From positions 124,001 to 188,000 of the forward strand of contig JAPMXV010000062.1 of assembly GCA_026936335.1 (NCBI GenBank): a DNA stretch of 64,000 nt, in the 5' to 3' direction. The translations under genes were made by a program, and so were the position numbers. The notes beneath the pieces are model-generated. The model did no database searches. It saw only the letters and a list, made by a program, of their open reading frames with translations, and was not told the origin of the DNA. Source of the DNA: Mantamonas sphyraenae (taxonomy: Eukaryota; CRuMs; Mantamonadidae). Positions 30,509 through 40,910 of the stretch are shown piece after piece (the first letter of the stretch is position 1; each line of letters begins with the position of its first letter).

Positions 30509-32904
30509 ATGTCGACTATGCAAAAAGATTGGGAACGCGTGCAAAAGAAGACCTTCACAGGTTGGTGCAACTCGTACCTCCGCAAGGCCGAGCCGGCCAC
30601 AAAGATTGAGGAGGAGCTCGAGGACGCCTTCTTTGACGGTATCAAGCTCTGGTACGTGTCCACAAACCTCCCCAGTGGCCAGCCCCGCTATGTGTTGGGC
30701 CCGTTAACCCCCTTCGATTGCCTCTCCTCTCCCGCCTGAGGGTGCCTGCCTGCCGAGAAAGAAAACCCCCACGCATCCGGGTTTTTGAAATGAAGAAAGG
30801 GGCCAAAGTGCTGACACGCCTGCTCCCTCTCCCACAGCCAGCTGCTGTCCATCATCAGCGGCGACGAGCTCACCTGCAACATGAAGCCCAAGTTCCGCAT
30901 CCAGTACGTTGACCATGGGACCCCACACGCGCAGGCCTTGGCCTCCAGAGAGCCCAGGCCCCGGTTGCGCAAAATGGCCGTTGCGAAAAGAGGCGCACAG
31001 AAATCCTCTCTGTGGAAAAGCACCCCTTTACTGCGTGCTCACACACCAACACCACACTCACACACACACACACAGCTATGTGGAGAACGTCCAGAAGGCA
31101 CTCACGTTCATTGCCGATCACGACGTCAAGCTGGCTGGCATCGGCGCAGAAGGTAGCGTTTGAGAGAGAGAGAGCAGGAAATCTTCATCTTCATCGGTCC
31201 GACCTTCCTCGCCGTGTCCCGGATCTGCGCACAACATACACACACGCATACACACACGCACACACACACCACACCACCACACACCACACACCACACACCA
31301 CCACACACCCACCCACAGAGATTGTGGACAAGAACCCCAAGATGGTGCTGGGACTGATCTGGACGCTGATTCTTCGCTTTGCGATTGCAGACATCAGCGA
31401 AGGCGAGAAGAGTGCCAAGGAGGGACTTTTGCTGTGGTGCCAGCGTAAGACGGAGAAGTACGACGAGTGCAACATCCAGGATTTCACGATGAGCTGGCGT
31501 GACGGCTACGGGTTCTGTGCGCTGATCCACCGTCACCGTCCGGACCTGATCGATTGGGACTCGCTGGCGGAGATGGATCCCAAGACTCGTCTTGCGACTG
31601 CGTTTGACGTGGCCGAACGGGAGATTGACATTGCGCCCCTGTTGGATCCGGAGGACATTGTGGATCTGCCGCGTCCGGACGAACGTTCCATCATCACGTA
31701 TGTGTCGCAGTACTTCTACGCCTTTGCGTCGATGGACAAGGTGGAAACGGCCGGGCGACGTGTGAACAACGCGCTGCAGTTCTCCATCGACCGCGAGGCG
31801 ATGATCGAGTCGTACAGCGACACGGCGGCGCAGCTGCTGGCGGCGCTGGAGGGCAAGATCAACGAGTTGGGCAACCGGGAGTTTGGCAGCACGTACAGCG
31901 AGGGCAAGGGCTTTGTGATGGAGTTCAACGGGTACAAGAGTGGCCAGAAGCGCGAGTTTATCACCACCAAGGCTGCGCTGAACGGCCTGCTGGCCCAGAT
32001 CCAGGTCAAGAGTGCGGCCAACAACCGACCCAAGTTTGAGCCCGCCGCAGGTCTGACTGCCGACGACGTGGATGCCATGTGGGGTCAACTGCAGCAGGCG
32101 GAGCGGGAGTACTCGGCGGCCATCAACAACAACCTGAAGAGCATCAAGGAGAACCTGCGTCTGGAGTTTGCCCAGCACGCCAATGCGTTCTACGACAACT
32201 GCGAGGCCTGGCGTCATGCGCTGCTGGCCAACAACGACGGTTCGTCGCTGGAGGACCAGTTTGCGGCGATCCAGCAAAAGGTGGCGGAGATTGACGGTGC
32301 GTCGCAGGAGGCACTTGCCACGCTGTCGGAGTTGGAGAACAAGCTGCTGGCGGCGAGTGTGGACGACAACGAGCACACGATCTACACCGTGGACGACCTG
32401 CAGTTTGAGTCGTCGCAGGTGATGGCCGCGTACAAGGAGCAGATGGCCACGCTGGAGAACCAGATTGCCACCAAGGAGATGGGTGCGGTGACTCCCGAAC
32501 AGATCCAACAGTTCACAGAGACGTTCCAGCACTTTGACAGCGACGGCAGCAACACGCTGGACACGAACGAGTTCCGCGCAGGATTGGCCGGGTTGGGACA
32601 GGCCTTCAACGACGACGAGTACGCCGCCCTGTTTGCCTCCCTCAGCAAGGATGGCGAGGTCATTCAGTTTGAGCAGTTTGTGGAGTACATGGTGTCCATC
32701 ACCGAGGACAGCACCACCCCGGAGCAGCTGTACGACTCCTTCCAGGTGGTGGCCAACGGCAAGGACTATGTCACCGTCGAGGAGCTGCAGATGGGCCAGG
32801 TCGAGCCGGCCACCATCGAGTGGGCTGTTGCCAACATGCCCCCCTACGAGGGACAGGACGGCACCCTTGACTACAAGGCCTGGATGACCAACACCTTTGA
32901 GTAA
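30509..32904 (+). CDS. ACTN: Alpha-actinin (short form)
   Basis: Four exons (30509-30651, 30838-30903, 31076-31152, 31319-32904) give 623 residues. Two calponin-homology domains form the actin-binding head (about 8-225: [68 protein letters not shown]). The rod is short, with room for about two spectrin-like repeats (about 240-485) compared with four in animals. The C-terminal calmodulin-like head has one canonical EF-hand ([12 protein letters not shown]) and a degenerate second ([12 protein letters not shown]), then [10 protein letters not shown] and a closing ALDYM-like block. It should crosslink F-actin with partial calcium sensitivity. Phase-2 and phase-1 introns are crowded into the CH region; acceptors are CA-rich (31060-31075, 31250-31318). 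Confidence 0.94.
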
Positions 32905-33124
32905 GAGGGGTCGTCCGTCACGCCTGTGTGCATCTGTGCATCTGCATGGCGCATGAGCATCATTTCATCATGAACAGGACATTGCATTGCATTGCGTTTG
33001 CACATTCATCCCCCCCCCCGTCGCTTCCTTTCGTCGCTTCCTAGGACATTGTCATGCATTTCTTGCTTCTTGGCTCCGTGCCATCCAACTCCTGCACACA
33101 CACACACACACACATGCGGCGTCG

Positions 33125-35796
33125 TCACACGGCATCCTGTTTGTGCTTGAGGCCGTCTTCGAGGACAAAGATGCCGTTTGTGCGGTTGTTGAGAAAGTGG
33201 TCGAGGTGGCGGATAAAGGGTTTCTGGCGATTGTCGTGGTAGATGCGTGCCACCATGGCCACGGCCTGGCTGAAGGTGTTGGGACGCAGTTCGGGCACCT
33301 CTTCGAGGGAGATGGAGAGGAGAGAGGAGGCGTAGAGAAAGATGCAACGCAAGAGCATGTTGGACAGTCGGTCGCTGATGAGCCCCCAGGATTTGATCAC
33401 CTGCTCAAAGGTGTCGTACCCCATGGTCGATTCGCCCTTGAGGTAGCTGAAGAAGATGTTGCGGAAGCGTGTGCGAATGCGTGTGCTGCCCAGGTACTTC
33501 ACCACCTTGTCGCTCTCCACCACCGCCATCTGGGCATCCAGGCGGTTGAAGATGGGGAATCCCGTGGTGACAATGTCTGTGCTGATGAGATAGGCCAGGC
33601 GGTCGGACACCCGTTGGATGTCCCTGTACTTGACGTTGGCAATGCGCACCAGCGAGCCAAAGAACTCATCCAATCCCATCAGGTTCACACTGTCCTTTGT
33701 GCGCACCGTACGCCCCATGGTACTGCTGCTTCCTCCACTGCTGCTGCTGCTGCTGCTGATGCCTCCACTGCTGCCGGATCCGCTGCCCCCGGAGCCGTCG
33801 TTGCCTCCGCCCGGTTTGGTTTGCGATTGCGTAAACACAATGTCCACGTTGGCGTCCTTGAATCCGTTGCCAATCAGGTGGCATTCCTGGCAGAACTTCT
33901 TGAACTGTTCCCTGGACATGGTGGACAGGTCGTTCACACCCGTGGTGTGTGCCGTACTGTGGTAGTTGAAGACAAACTTGAGCATGATGGCATTCTTCTT
34001 GATCACCTCCCAGCACGCCTGCATTTCCGCCTGCAGCGCCTGGTCCAGCACCTCTGCCTGGGTCATCTTGGCCAGGGTTGAGTCCAGTGTACGCAGTTTG
34101 TTGCTCACCTCGTCGTCAAACGCCTGCACGAGATCGGAGGGGAAGTAACCGATGTGACCATCATGCTCTCCCTTGTGGAAGATGGCCCCATCCTCAAACA
34201 CCACCGAAATGACATCGCCCTTCTTGAAGTGCAACTCCTCATCAGACATTGCACGATGGTCGTACAACGCACGATACTTCACCACACCCTTGCCTGCCAT
34301 GGAAGAGGACGATGACGATGATGACGATGACGATGACGATCCAGCACCACCCAACATCATCAACTCATCCTCATCATCCATCGTCGTCATGGTTCCATCG
34401 CCACCACCGTTGCCGTTGCTGCTGCCCATCAGCATGCGTTCGTCGTCGCTGGAGTCGATGTTGTCCTCTTCCACACGTTCCACATAGTTCGAGGGAAACA
34501 GACCACTGCGCTTGTGGCAATTGCCACGGAACCAACGGGGTCCGTTGCGTGGTGTCTCATGGTACACCACCAGTGTGGCCCCCTTTTTGAACGTCAGATT
34601 CTCCAGGTTGCCACTGTGCACCCCTTGCCCAAAATCCGCCGTTGCCACAACCTGCGATGCATTCGCTGTAAAGTCGCTGGGAAAGATGCCCACGTTGCCG
34701 TCAATGTCCCTTCCATACCACCACGGCTCTCCATTCTTGTCCGTCAGCGCAAATTCGTCCCCTGTGTGTGTGCGCGAGGGTGGGTGGGTGGGTGGTTGGC
34801 ATTTGTTTTTGGCCTGGTGTTAGCATGCACATGGATTGCATCCCTTTTTTCCCCTCTTGTTGCATGGCTTTGTGCTGTGTGGGGTGAGGGCAGTGGAGGG
34901 GGGGGCGGGTGAAGGGGAAGGGAAAAGGGAAAGAGGCGCCGAAGGCAAAACCAACCTTTGGAAAAGCGGATGCCGTTGTTGCCGTCGTCGTCTTCTTCGC
35001 CCTCGTAGTCACGGATGGCACGCACCATCTTGCCACCAGGCATGACCTCGACGTAATGTGATGGGAACCAGCCATTGCTGCCCGAGTTGCTGCCCTTCCA
35101 CCACCAGACGTCCGTTTGGCGTCCAATGACCGTTACGACGTCGCCCTCGGCCAGCTTCAGGTCTTCGCCGTGAGCGTAGTCCACCTTTCCCGAGGCCCCA
35201 CTGGACATTGCCTCGCTTCCACTGCCCGAGCCATTGCCACTGCTGCCACTTGCACCTGCGCCGCCACCACTGCTTCTGCCATGGTTCAGGTTGAAGGCCC
35301 GTGTGGCCTTGACGGTGGCCGATTTGTTGATGTCGTAGCTGATGAGTCGTTTCAGGGTCTCGCGTGGCAGTTTCTTCATCTCCAGCTCAAAGTTCTTGTC
35401 CAGGCCCATGTCTGTGATGTCGATGTTGCGCAACCACACCAATTCCTGCTCTTTGCCCTTCTTCACCTGCACCTCCTCGGCCTTGACGACCTTTTTGCGG
35501 CGGATGCGAGGCGGGGTCTTGGGCCGTCCTGCCCAGCGCAGCGAAAAGGTGCTTCCCGTGCCCAGCACCACACTGATGCTGTCCCCATCCTCCAGGGTTT
35601 CGTTGATGACCTGGTTGGGATCCACAATGTGATCGCCCAGCACCATCCCTTGCGGGGTGAACTGGTTGCGCAGCACGTGGTCCTTCAACATGGAGTACCG
35701 CAACGCAGCCACAAACCCAAGCCAGCGAAGCGTCTGGGCCCCGTGGGCACAATCCACCCCAATGGTTTCGTCTTCCACCACCACGTTGACACGCAT
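33125..35796 (-). CDS. Four-SH3 adaptor with ubiquitin-like N-terminus and p25-alpha-like C-terminus
   Basis: Two exons (35796-34956 and 34761-33125; donor GTTGGT, acceptor CACAG) give 825 residues. The first 75 residues look like a FERM-F1/ubiquitin-like fold (MRVNVVVEDETIGVDCAHG...LEDGDSISVVLG). Four SH3 domains follow, each with the ALYDY-like start and WFPSHYV/IFPSDF/LFPSNYV/YFPSDLV end: about 165-250, 255-305, 310-370 and 425-485. The C-terminal part (about 510-640) resembles the p25-alpha/TPPP fold (FNYHSTAHTTGVNDLSTMSR, DANVDIVFTQSQ, LDEFFGSLVRIANVKY) interrupted by a Gly/Ser insertion, and ends in an EF-hand-like helical region (YLKGESTMGYDTFEQVIKSW). It is probably a cytoskeletal adaptor. 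The SH3 calls are firm; the p25-alpha call is a suggestion. Confidence 0.75.
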
Positions 35797-35890
35797 GTTT
35801 GCTGTGGAGTGTGTTTGCCTCGGCCGACGCAGCTGTACAGTTGTTCACACACATTCATTCACACACACATACGCCACTCAGTTTGCTCGT
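35797..35890. promoter_or_regulatory. Bidirectional promoter, SH3 adaptor / multipass membrane gene
   Basis: 94 bp between divergent start codons, with a CACACACAT run next to the plus-strand gene. Confidence 0.4.
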
Positions 35891-37438
35891 ATGAAGTTTG
35901 CAGACAAGTGTTGGTTGTGCGTTCTGTTGGTGGCCATGGCCATCATTGTGGTGCTGAACTTTTCCGTGGCAGACACGTACGCAGCCACCTACTGCGACAC
36001 TGACCACGAGAAAGAGTGTAACCAACGCACAAACCTCTGCTACTGGTGTCTCGACGAGTGTCTGCCCATGGAACCTTGCAATCGTATGTTGCTGTGCTCT
36101 GTGTGCGCCCTCAACCCAACCCCACACCCCAAACACCCTCTTCCCACCGCTCACCTCACGTTTCCCCCCCCCCCATACCAAACAGCCGACAACATTTACA
36201 CCTGCAATGGCCTCACATTCATCAAGGGCCCCACTGTGACGTGTGACCAGTACCAGGAGGGCTACAGCATGTATGTGTTGCTGTTTGTGATCCTGGTCTT
36301 TGGGACGGTAGCGTGGATCATCGTCCTTGCCGGGGCCCTCTCCTACGGCGTCAATCACACCGAGTTTGGCCGCAAGCATTCACGCTTCATGACCCAAGTG
36401 GCACCTATTGCGGTTGGCGTGTTGCTTGTGGTGATTGCCAACGTGGTCAGTGCACAGTACAGCACCGCTGTGCCACCGGGACCTGCACAATTGTTCCCCA
36501 TGATGCTGTTCGCAGTGGCCTTGTTTGGTGAGGCTGGTGTGTTGGTGTTTGTGCTTGTGCGCAGCATTCACACACGATTGCAGACCACAACCAATGCCTG
36601 GAGCAAGGTGTGGGTGCCTGCTGCTGTCAGTGGCACCATTGTCCTCCTCTCCATCCTCCTCATGGCCACCGTTCCCTACGTCTCCGGTTGGTTGGGTCTC
36701 ACCTCCACCCTTCAGGGCATCGATCTCTTTGGCGTCCAGCTGGCCATGGTCCTGGCCGATCGCAAACCCGATCGCAAACCGTATGCCCTGCAGTCGTTCA
36801 TGGTCATCTTCTTCCTCCTTATCGCCCTTGTGGTGCAACGCATCGACCCCGGTGCCTCTCGTGTCCTCTGGGCCCTGGCTTGCACCTTTTACGCCTGTGC
36901 AGCCGCCATCCGTCTGCGAAACGACGAGTTTGAACGCACTCGCAATCGCGCCATGGAAGCAGCCTTTGCAGATTCGGAACTGCCCGACGACGACGACAGC
37001 GGTGTCAACGGCGACCAGGATGCAACGTCGGCTGACCATGGCAACAACAACGACCAGCAGCAGCTGTATCAGGCCAATTCCGCCGGGGTGGCGGTGCCTG
37101 TCTCTCAGCAGCACACACCACAGCAATCAGAACAGCAGCGACAGCGGCAGCACAACAGCGACCTCAATGACGAGGAAGACGGGATGTGTGCAGGCTTTGA
37201 CTTGCAATTGCTGCTCGTGGTGCTCATCACGATCATGTTCAGCATCATTGTGTTTGTGCCGCACGAAAACTGGAACACACAGATTGGTCTCACCTCACTC
37301 CTGGCCTACATTGCCATTGTCATGATGTCCTATGGCTCCTACCGCCGTAGGGACAATTCTCTCCTGGTGGTGGCTGTCAAATCGGCCATGGAGCGGCCGT
37401 TTGGCCGTGGTGACTACGAGCCAGTTGGCGATGGCTGA
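35891..37438 (+). CDS. Multipass membrane protein of unknown family
   Basis: Two exons (35891-36083 and 36186-37438; donor GTATGT, acceptor AAACAG) give 481 residues. An N-terminal hydrophobic segment (about 6-27) serves as signal peptide or first helix. A short Cys-rich ectodomain follows (YCDTDHEKECNQRTNLCYWC, then CLDECLPMEPCN and YTCNGLTF), then about seven hydrophobic helices between residues 90 and 320. A hydrophilic loop rich in Asp, Gln and Asn (about 345-415) precedes two more helices and a short basic tail. The overall plan (Cys-rich head plus about seven helices) is receptor-like, but no GPCR class signature was seen. Its stop is only 31 bp from the convergent ZGRF1 stop, so their 3' UTRs probably overlap. 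Confidence 0.75.
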   Translation: MKFADKCWLCVLLVAMAIIVVLNFSVADTYAATYCDTDHEKECNQRTNLCYWCLDECLPMEPCNRMLLCSVCALNPTPHPKHPLPTAHLTFPPPPYQTADNIYTCNGLTFIKGPTVTCDQYQEGYSMYVLLFVILVFGTVAWIIVLAGALSYGVNHTEFGRKHSRFMTQVAPIAVGVLLVVIANVVSAQYSTAVPPGPAQLFPMMLFAVALFGEAGVLVFVLVRSIHTRLQTTTNAWSKVWVPAAVSGTIVLLSILLMATVPYVSGWLGLTSTLQGIDLFGVQLAMVLADRKPDRKPYALQSFMVIFFLLIALVVQRIDPGASRVLWALACTFYACAAAIRLRNDEFERTRNRAMEAAFADSELPDDDDSGVNGDQDATSADHGNNNDQQQLYQANSAGVAVPVSQQHTPQQSEQQRQRQHNSDLNDEEDGMCAGFDLQLLLVVLITIMFSIIVFVPHENWNTQIGLTSLLAYIAIVMMSYGSYRRRDNSLLVVAVKSAMERPFGRGDYEPVGDG

Positions 37439-37469
37439 ACAACAAAGCACTCCATGATGTGTGATTCGC

Positions 37470-40400
37470 TCATGGTCCCCCCATCCATTGCTCATGGTCC
37501 ACCAGCTGGTCTTCGCTCACGTGCGTAGGGATGGTCTGCAGCAACGCGTCCCACATCGGATGCGTACGCAGCAAACGGCCATGCCCAAAGATCACCAGAT
37601 GGTGCTTTGCACGCGTGATGGCCACATTCAGCCGTTCCGGACTCACCAGGTATCCCAGCTGGTCTGTGCGTGTGGTGCACACAATGACCACGTCGCGTTG
37701 CCCACCCTGGAATGAGTCGATGGTGGCCACCTTGACACGAGCTGGCTTGTGAGCCACCGTCCCTGTGTTGCTCCCACCCACGCGTGCCTCTCGTTCCAGA
37801 TCTTCCTCAGTCATAAATGCCGAGTCTTCCATGGCCTCCTCGCCCTCCTCTTGCGCCTTGGCCAGCGACGCCTGCACCTGCGCGTACACGGGCTCCAGCC
37901 GTTCCTGCACCAACTGGCCTTGCGCGCGATAGTACACCATCACACCGACCTGGTCGCTGCGCACATGACCCCTACCCAACATGCTGCCCACCATCTGAAC
38001 CACCATGCGCGCCTCAAACGCGTTGTTGGAGCTCCCACCCGCACGCTGCTCCTTGCCTTGACCCATGTCCACAAACATCACCGCCGGCAGCTCTGGCACA
38101 AGCGCAGGCCTCGCCTCAGCCTCGATGCCGTCCCGCAGCGCGCCCATGTAGAATAGCCGGTTGGCCAGCAGGCTGATGTCCGGATGGCAGCGATACTGTG
38201 TGCGCAGCAATACGCTCTCCTGCTTGGGCAGCTGAAGCAGACGCGAGAAGAGCGTGCGTTCGATGCCACTTTGGCTTGCTTCCTGACTAACCGCACGTGT
38301 GCTGATGGTCGGTGGCAGCTGCTTGGGGTCGCCCACAAGCAGTGCACGTTGCGCACGGAACCGAGCCAGTGGGATCATGCACATGGGCTCGGGTACCTGT
38401 GACGCCTCGTCAATGATCACAATGGGACAACACAGGTTGTCCAATACGGGGAACGAGGCCGCCGCGCACGTGACGCCGATCACGGGGATGTCCCGCAACC
38501 GTTCCGCCCTCTTGCGCACCTGGCCGCTCTTCAGATCCTTCAGCGTGCGGTTCAGATACTTGCGTTCCTCGTCACTCACTGCTTCCTTGAGCATGTCCTT
38601 CAGATCACGCTCCGCCTCCTGCTCAGCAGCCGTCGTCAAACCCGTCACCGCGTGCGACAGGAGCGGTTTGGCAATCTTGCGCATGGAGCCGACGCGGATA
38701 AAGTCGTGGAAGCCCATTTCCTGCAGTCGCAGCAGGATCTGGTCCACCGCCGTGTTGGTGATGCTTGTGATCAGGATGCGTGGGCCCTTGTCGAAGCTCT
38801 TGACGATGTGGTCCACCAGAGCGGCCAGCAGGAAGCTTTTGCCCGCGCCAAACACCCCGTGCACAAGCTGCACGGGCATCACAGAGGCGCTCGCACGCGC
38901 ATCCACCCACCACCCGTGTACCTTGCGCACAACCGTCTCCTGATCTTCGTTCAGCGTGTGTTCGCTCACCGCCTCTGCCACAGCACCCTCCACGTCGCCA
39001 CCGCCTGCCAGCAATCGCCCTGCCAACGGAGGCTTGACCACTCCTTGCCCACGCAACACCTGCGCCATCAGCCCGCTCTCCAGCCGGGCCGAGTCCAACC
39101 CGGCCAGATTGTCCAGCATGCTCAGCTCGGTGCTGATGTTCATCGCACGCACCGCATACACACGGGTGGTGCGATTCACGGCAGGCAAATCATAGCCTGC
39201 CAGTGGCTCGATGGCCATGGCTCCCTGGCTCGAGGGTCCGTAGAAGACACTGCGTGCCAGCAGCAAGAGCGACTGATGCCCCGCCTGTTGTGCAGAGACA
39301 CCCAGGTCTGGTCGGCTGCTGATCACCCACAGGTCATCCTTGGAGTATACGCTGCTGTGTTCACGATCTTGCACATGCAGCGACGTCTTGTCTTGCATCC
39401 ACGGCTTGGCCCGGCTGCTGCTGCTGCTGCTGCTGCTGCTTCCTCTGCCGTACGGTTGCTTGTGAACTTGCACCAATTCACATTGGCCATAGTAGGCAAT
39501 TCCACGTGCCCTGCACATTCGTTGCAGGCGCACCGCATCCACGGGGCCGTTGGAACCCCGATAGCTCAGCGTCATTTTGCCCTTGCCCTTGCCCTTGCCA
39601 CTGCTGCTGCCACCGCTGCTGCCACTGTGCTCCTTGACCCACTCGTCGTGCCAGTGGAACGAGCACGTCCCTCCGCGCGTCGATTTGCTACACGTGTAGT
39701 ACAGCCTGCCATGGTTCGGCCCTTCCTTCTTCACAGAACGCAACACCATCTTGTCTTGGCTGTGTGCGGAACATGTGGGCGCCTGCACATCCTCGGTGCT
39801 TTGCAATTGCTGCAGGGTCATCACAAACGCGTTACTCAACTCGGCCAGTTGGACGTTCACGTGCTCAGCCACCGCTCCGCTCCACAAGGCTGCGTACTCG
39901 CTCGTGTCCTTCATACTGTTCGGCAGGATGCTACGTCGGCTGTACGGCGCCATCTGCTGCAGCTGCGCCCACGTGGGGAAGTGCAGCTTGGTCGTGCCGA
40001 GCCTCGTTGAACGAGTCGGCCGCTTCGCTTCCACCTCTCGCATCGTAGACGCCCTCTCCACCTTGTGTGGACTCTCTCGATTCACCTCCATGTATCTGGT
40101 TTGTACACTGCCCATTCGTTGCAGCGTTTCGCTGCGTTGGCGCTTGGCTGCGGGCGGCTGTGCCACTGCCTCCGTCTCGACGTCCAACAGCCGCTTAGAC
40201 ACTTCACCGTACAGCAGCTTGACTGCACTTGGCGGCAGAAACGTCATTGCCGATTGCCTGCCTGCCTCTGGCCCGCCCAACGAGAATTCCTGAGCAATAC
40301 GTGCCGGTTTGCTCGAAACGCCGCCCAAGGGCACAGTTCCTGACAACGCCTGTCCACTCGCCCTGCGAAACCCACCTGCTTCTGGTGCCACACTTGTCGC

Positions 40401-40784
40401 GCGTCCCTCGCGCGTCCCTTCCACGGGAGAGATACTCCTCAGCTTGCGTCTGCGCGGCCTCTTTACTCGCTGCATCGAGTATCCGCTGCTCGGCACCGTG
40501 TTTGACGTGCTGTCGCTCGTGCTCTCCTGGCCTTGCGTTCGCTCAGCCACCTGCACCAAATGCCGCTCCCATTCCAGGTCATCGCCCTCCTGAACGCCTG
40601 CAGATCCACCCGGGAAATGTGTCTCCAGCGTGCGGTGGCCCTCGTCTTTCAGCGTCAGCTTGCCTGTGCTGCTGTTCACAAACAGCCATCCGTCATGCCA
40701 CTTTTTCCGCTTCTGTGTCTTTTGTGTCGTGTACAGTGCCACGTGACACACCTCTTGCTCCGTATCCTCAGGTCCTCCGTCCAT
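37470..40784 (-). CDS. ZGRF1: ZGRF1-like SF1 DNA helicase (DUF2439, GRF zinc finger, UPF1-type helicase)
   Basis: One exon encodes 1,104 residues from the ATG at 40784. The N-terminus (ALYTTQKTQKRKKWHDGWL, later GDDLEWERHLV) is the DUF2439 module shared by Mte1, ZGRF1 and relatives. After a disordered region, a GRF-type zinc finger appears at about 345-390 (CSAHSQDKMVLRSVKKEG...YYTCSK...CSFHWHDEW). The C-terminal half is a UPF1-like helicase: Walker A GVFGAGKSFL, Walker B VIIDEASQVPEP, LVGDPKQLPPTI, LRTQYRCHPDI, TIDSFQGGQRDVVIV and NVAITRAKHHLV. ZGRF1 is a 5'-3' helicase that promotes homologous recombination and crosslink repair in animals. The full three-part layout in a single protist exon argues that it is ancient. 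Confidence 0.93.
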   Translation of the reverse strand: MDGGPEDTEQEVCHVALYTTQKTQKRKKWHDGWLFVNSSTGKLTLKDEGHRTLETHFPGGSAGVQEGDDLEWERHLVQVAERTQGQESTSDSTSNTVPSSGYSMQRVKRPRRRKLRSISPVEGTREGRATSVAPEAGGFRRASGQALSGTVPLGGVSSKPARIAQEFSLGGPEAGRQSAMTFLPPSAVKLLYGEVSKRLLDVETEAVAQPPAAKRQRSETLQRMGSVQTRYMEVNRESPHKVERASTMREVEAKRPTRSTRLGTTKLHFPTWAQLQQMAPYSRRSILPNSMKDTSEYAALWSGAVAEHVNVQLAELSNAFVMTLQQLQSTEDVQAPTCSAHSQDKMVLRSVKKEGPNHGRLYYTCSKSTRGGTCSFHWHDEWVKEHSGSSGGSSSGKGKGKGKMTLSYRGSNGPVDAVRLQRMCRARGIAYYGQCELVQVHKQPYGRGSSSSSSSSSRAKPWMQDKTSLHVQDREHSSVYSKDDLWVISSRPDLGVSAQQAGHQSLLLLARSVFYGPSSQGAMAIEPLAGYDLPAVNRTTRVYAVRAMNISTELSMLDNLAGLDSARLESGLMAQVLRGQGVVKPPLAGRLLAGGGDVEGAVAEAVSEHTLNEDQETVVRKVHGWWVDARASASVMPVQLVHGVFGAGKSFLLAALVDHIVKSFDKGPRILITSITNTAVDQILLRLQEMGFHDFIRVGSMRKIAKPLLSHAVTGLTTAAEQEAERDLKDMLKEAVSDEERKYLNRTLKDLKSGQVRKRAERLRDIPVIGVTCAAASFPVLDNLCCPIVIIDEASQVPEPMCMIPLARFRAQRALLVGDPKQLPPTISTRAVSQEASQSGIERTLFSRLLQLPKQESVLLRTQYRCHPDISLLANRLFYMGALRDGIEAEARPALVPELPAVMFVDMGQGKEQRAGGSSNNAFEARMVVQMVGSMLGRGHVRSDQVGVMVYYRAQGQLVQERLEPVYAQVQASLAKAQEEGEEAMEDSAFMTEEDLEREARVGGSNTGTVAHKPARVKVATIDSFQGGQRDVVIVCTTRTDQLGYLVSPERLNVAITRAKHHLVIFGHGRLLRTHPMWDALLQTIPTHVSEDQLVDHEQWMGGP

Positions 40785-40910
40785 GTGGGAGCCCCGTGCG
40801 TGCGTATGAGTGTGTCTTTGTGTGTTGGGTTGGATGGAAATGTTGTTCGCGCCTGCGCCCACCGCAACACACACACACACCTCGACGTTCTCCACCACCC
40901 ACCACCTGCG
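40785..40910. promoter_or_regulatory. Bidirectional promoter, ZGRF1 / importin
   Basis: 126 bp between divergent starts; a CACACACACAC run sits about 30 bp before the importin ATG. Confidence 0.4.
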
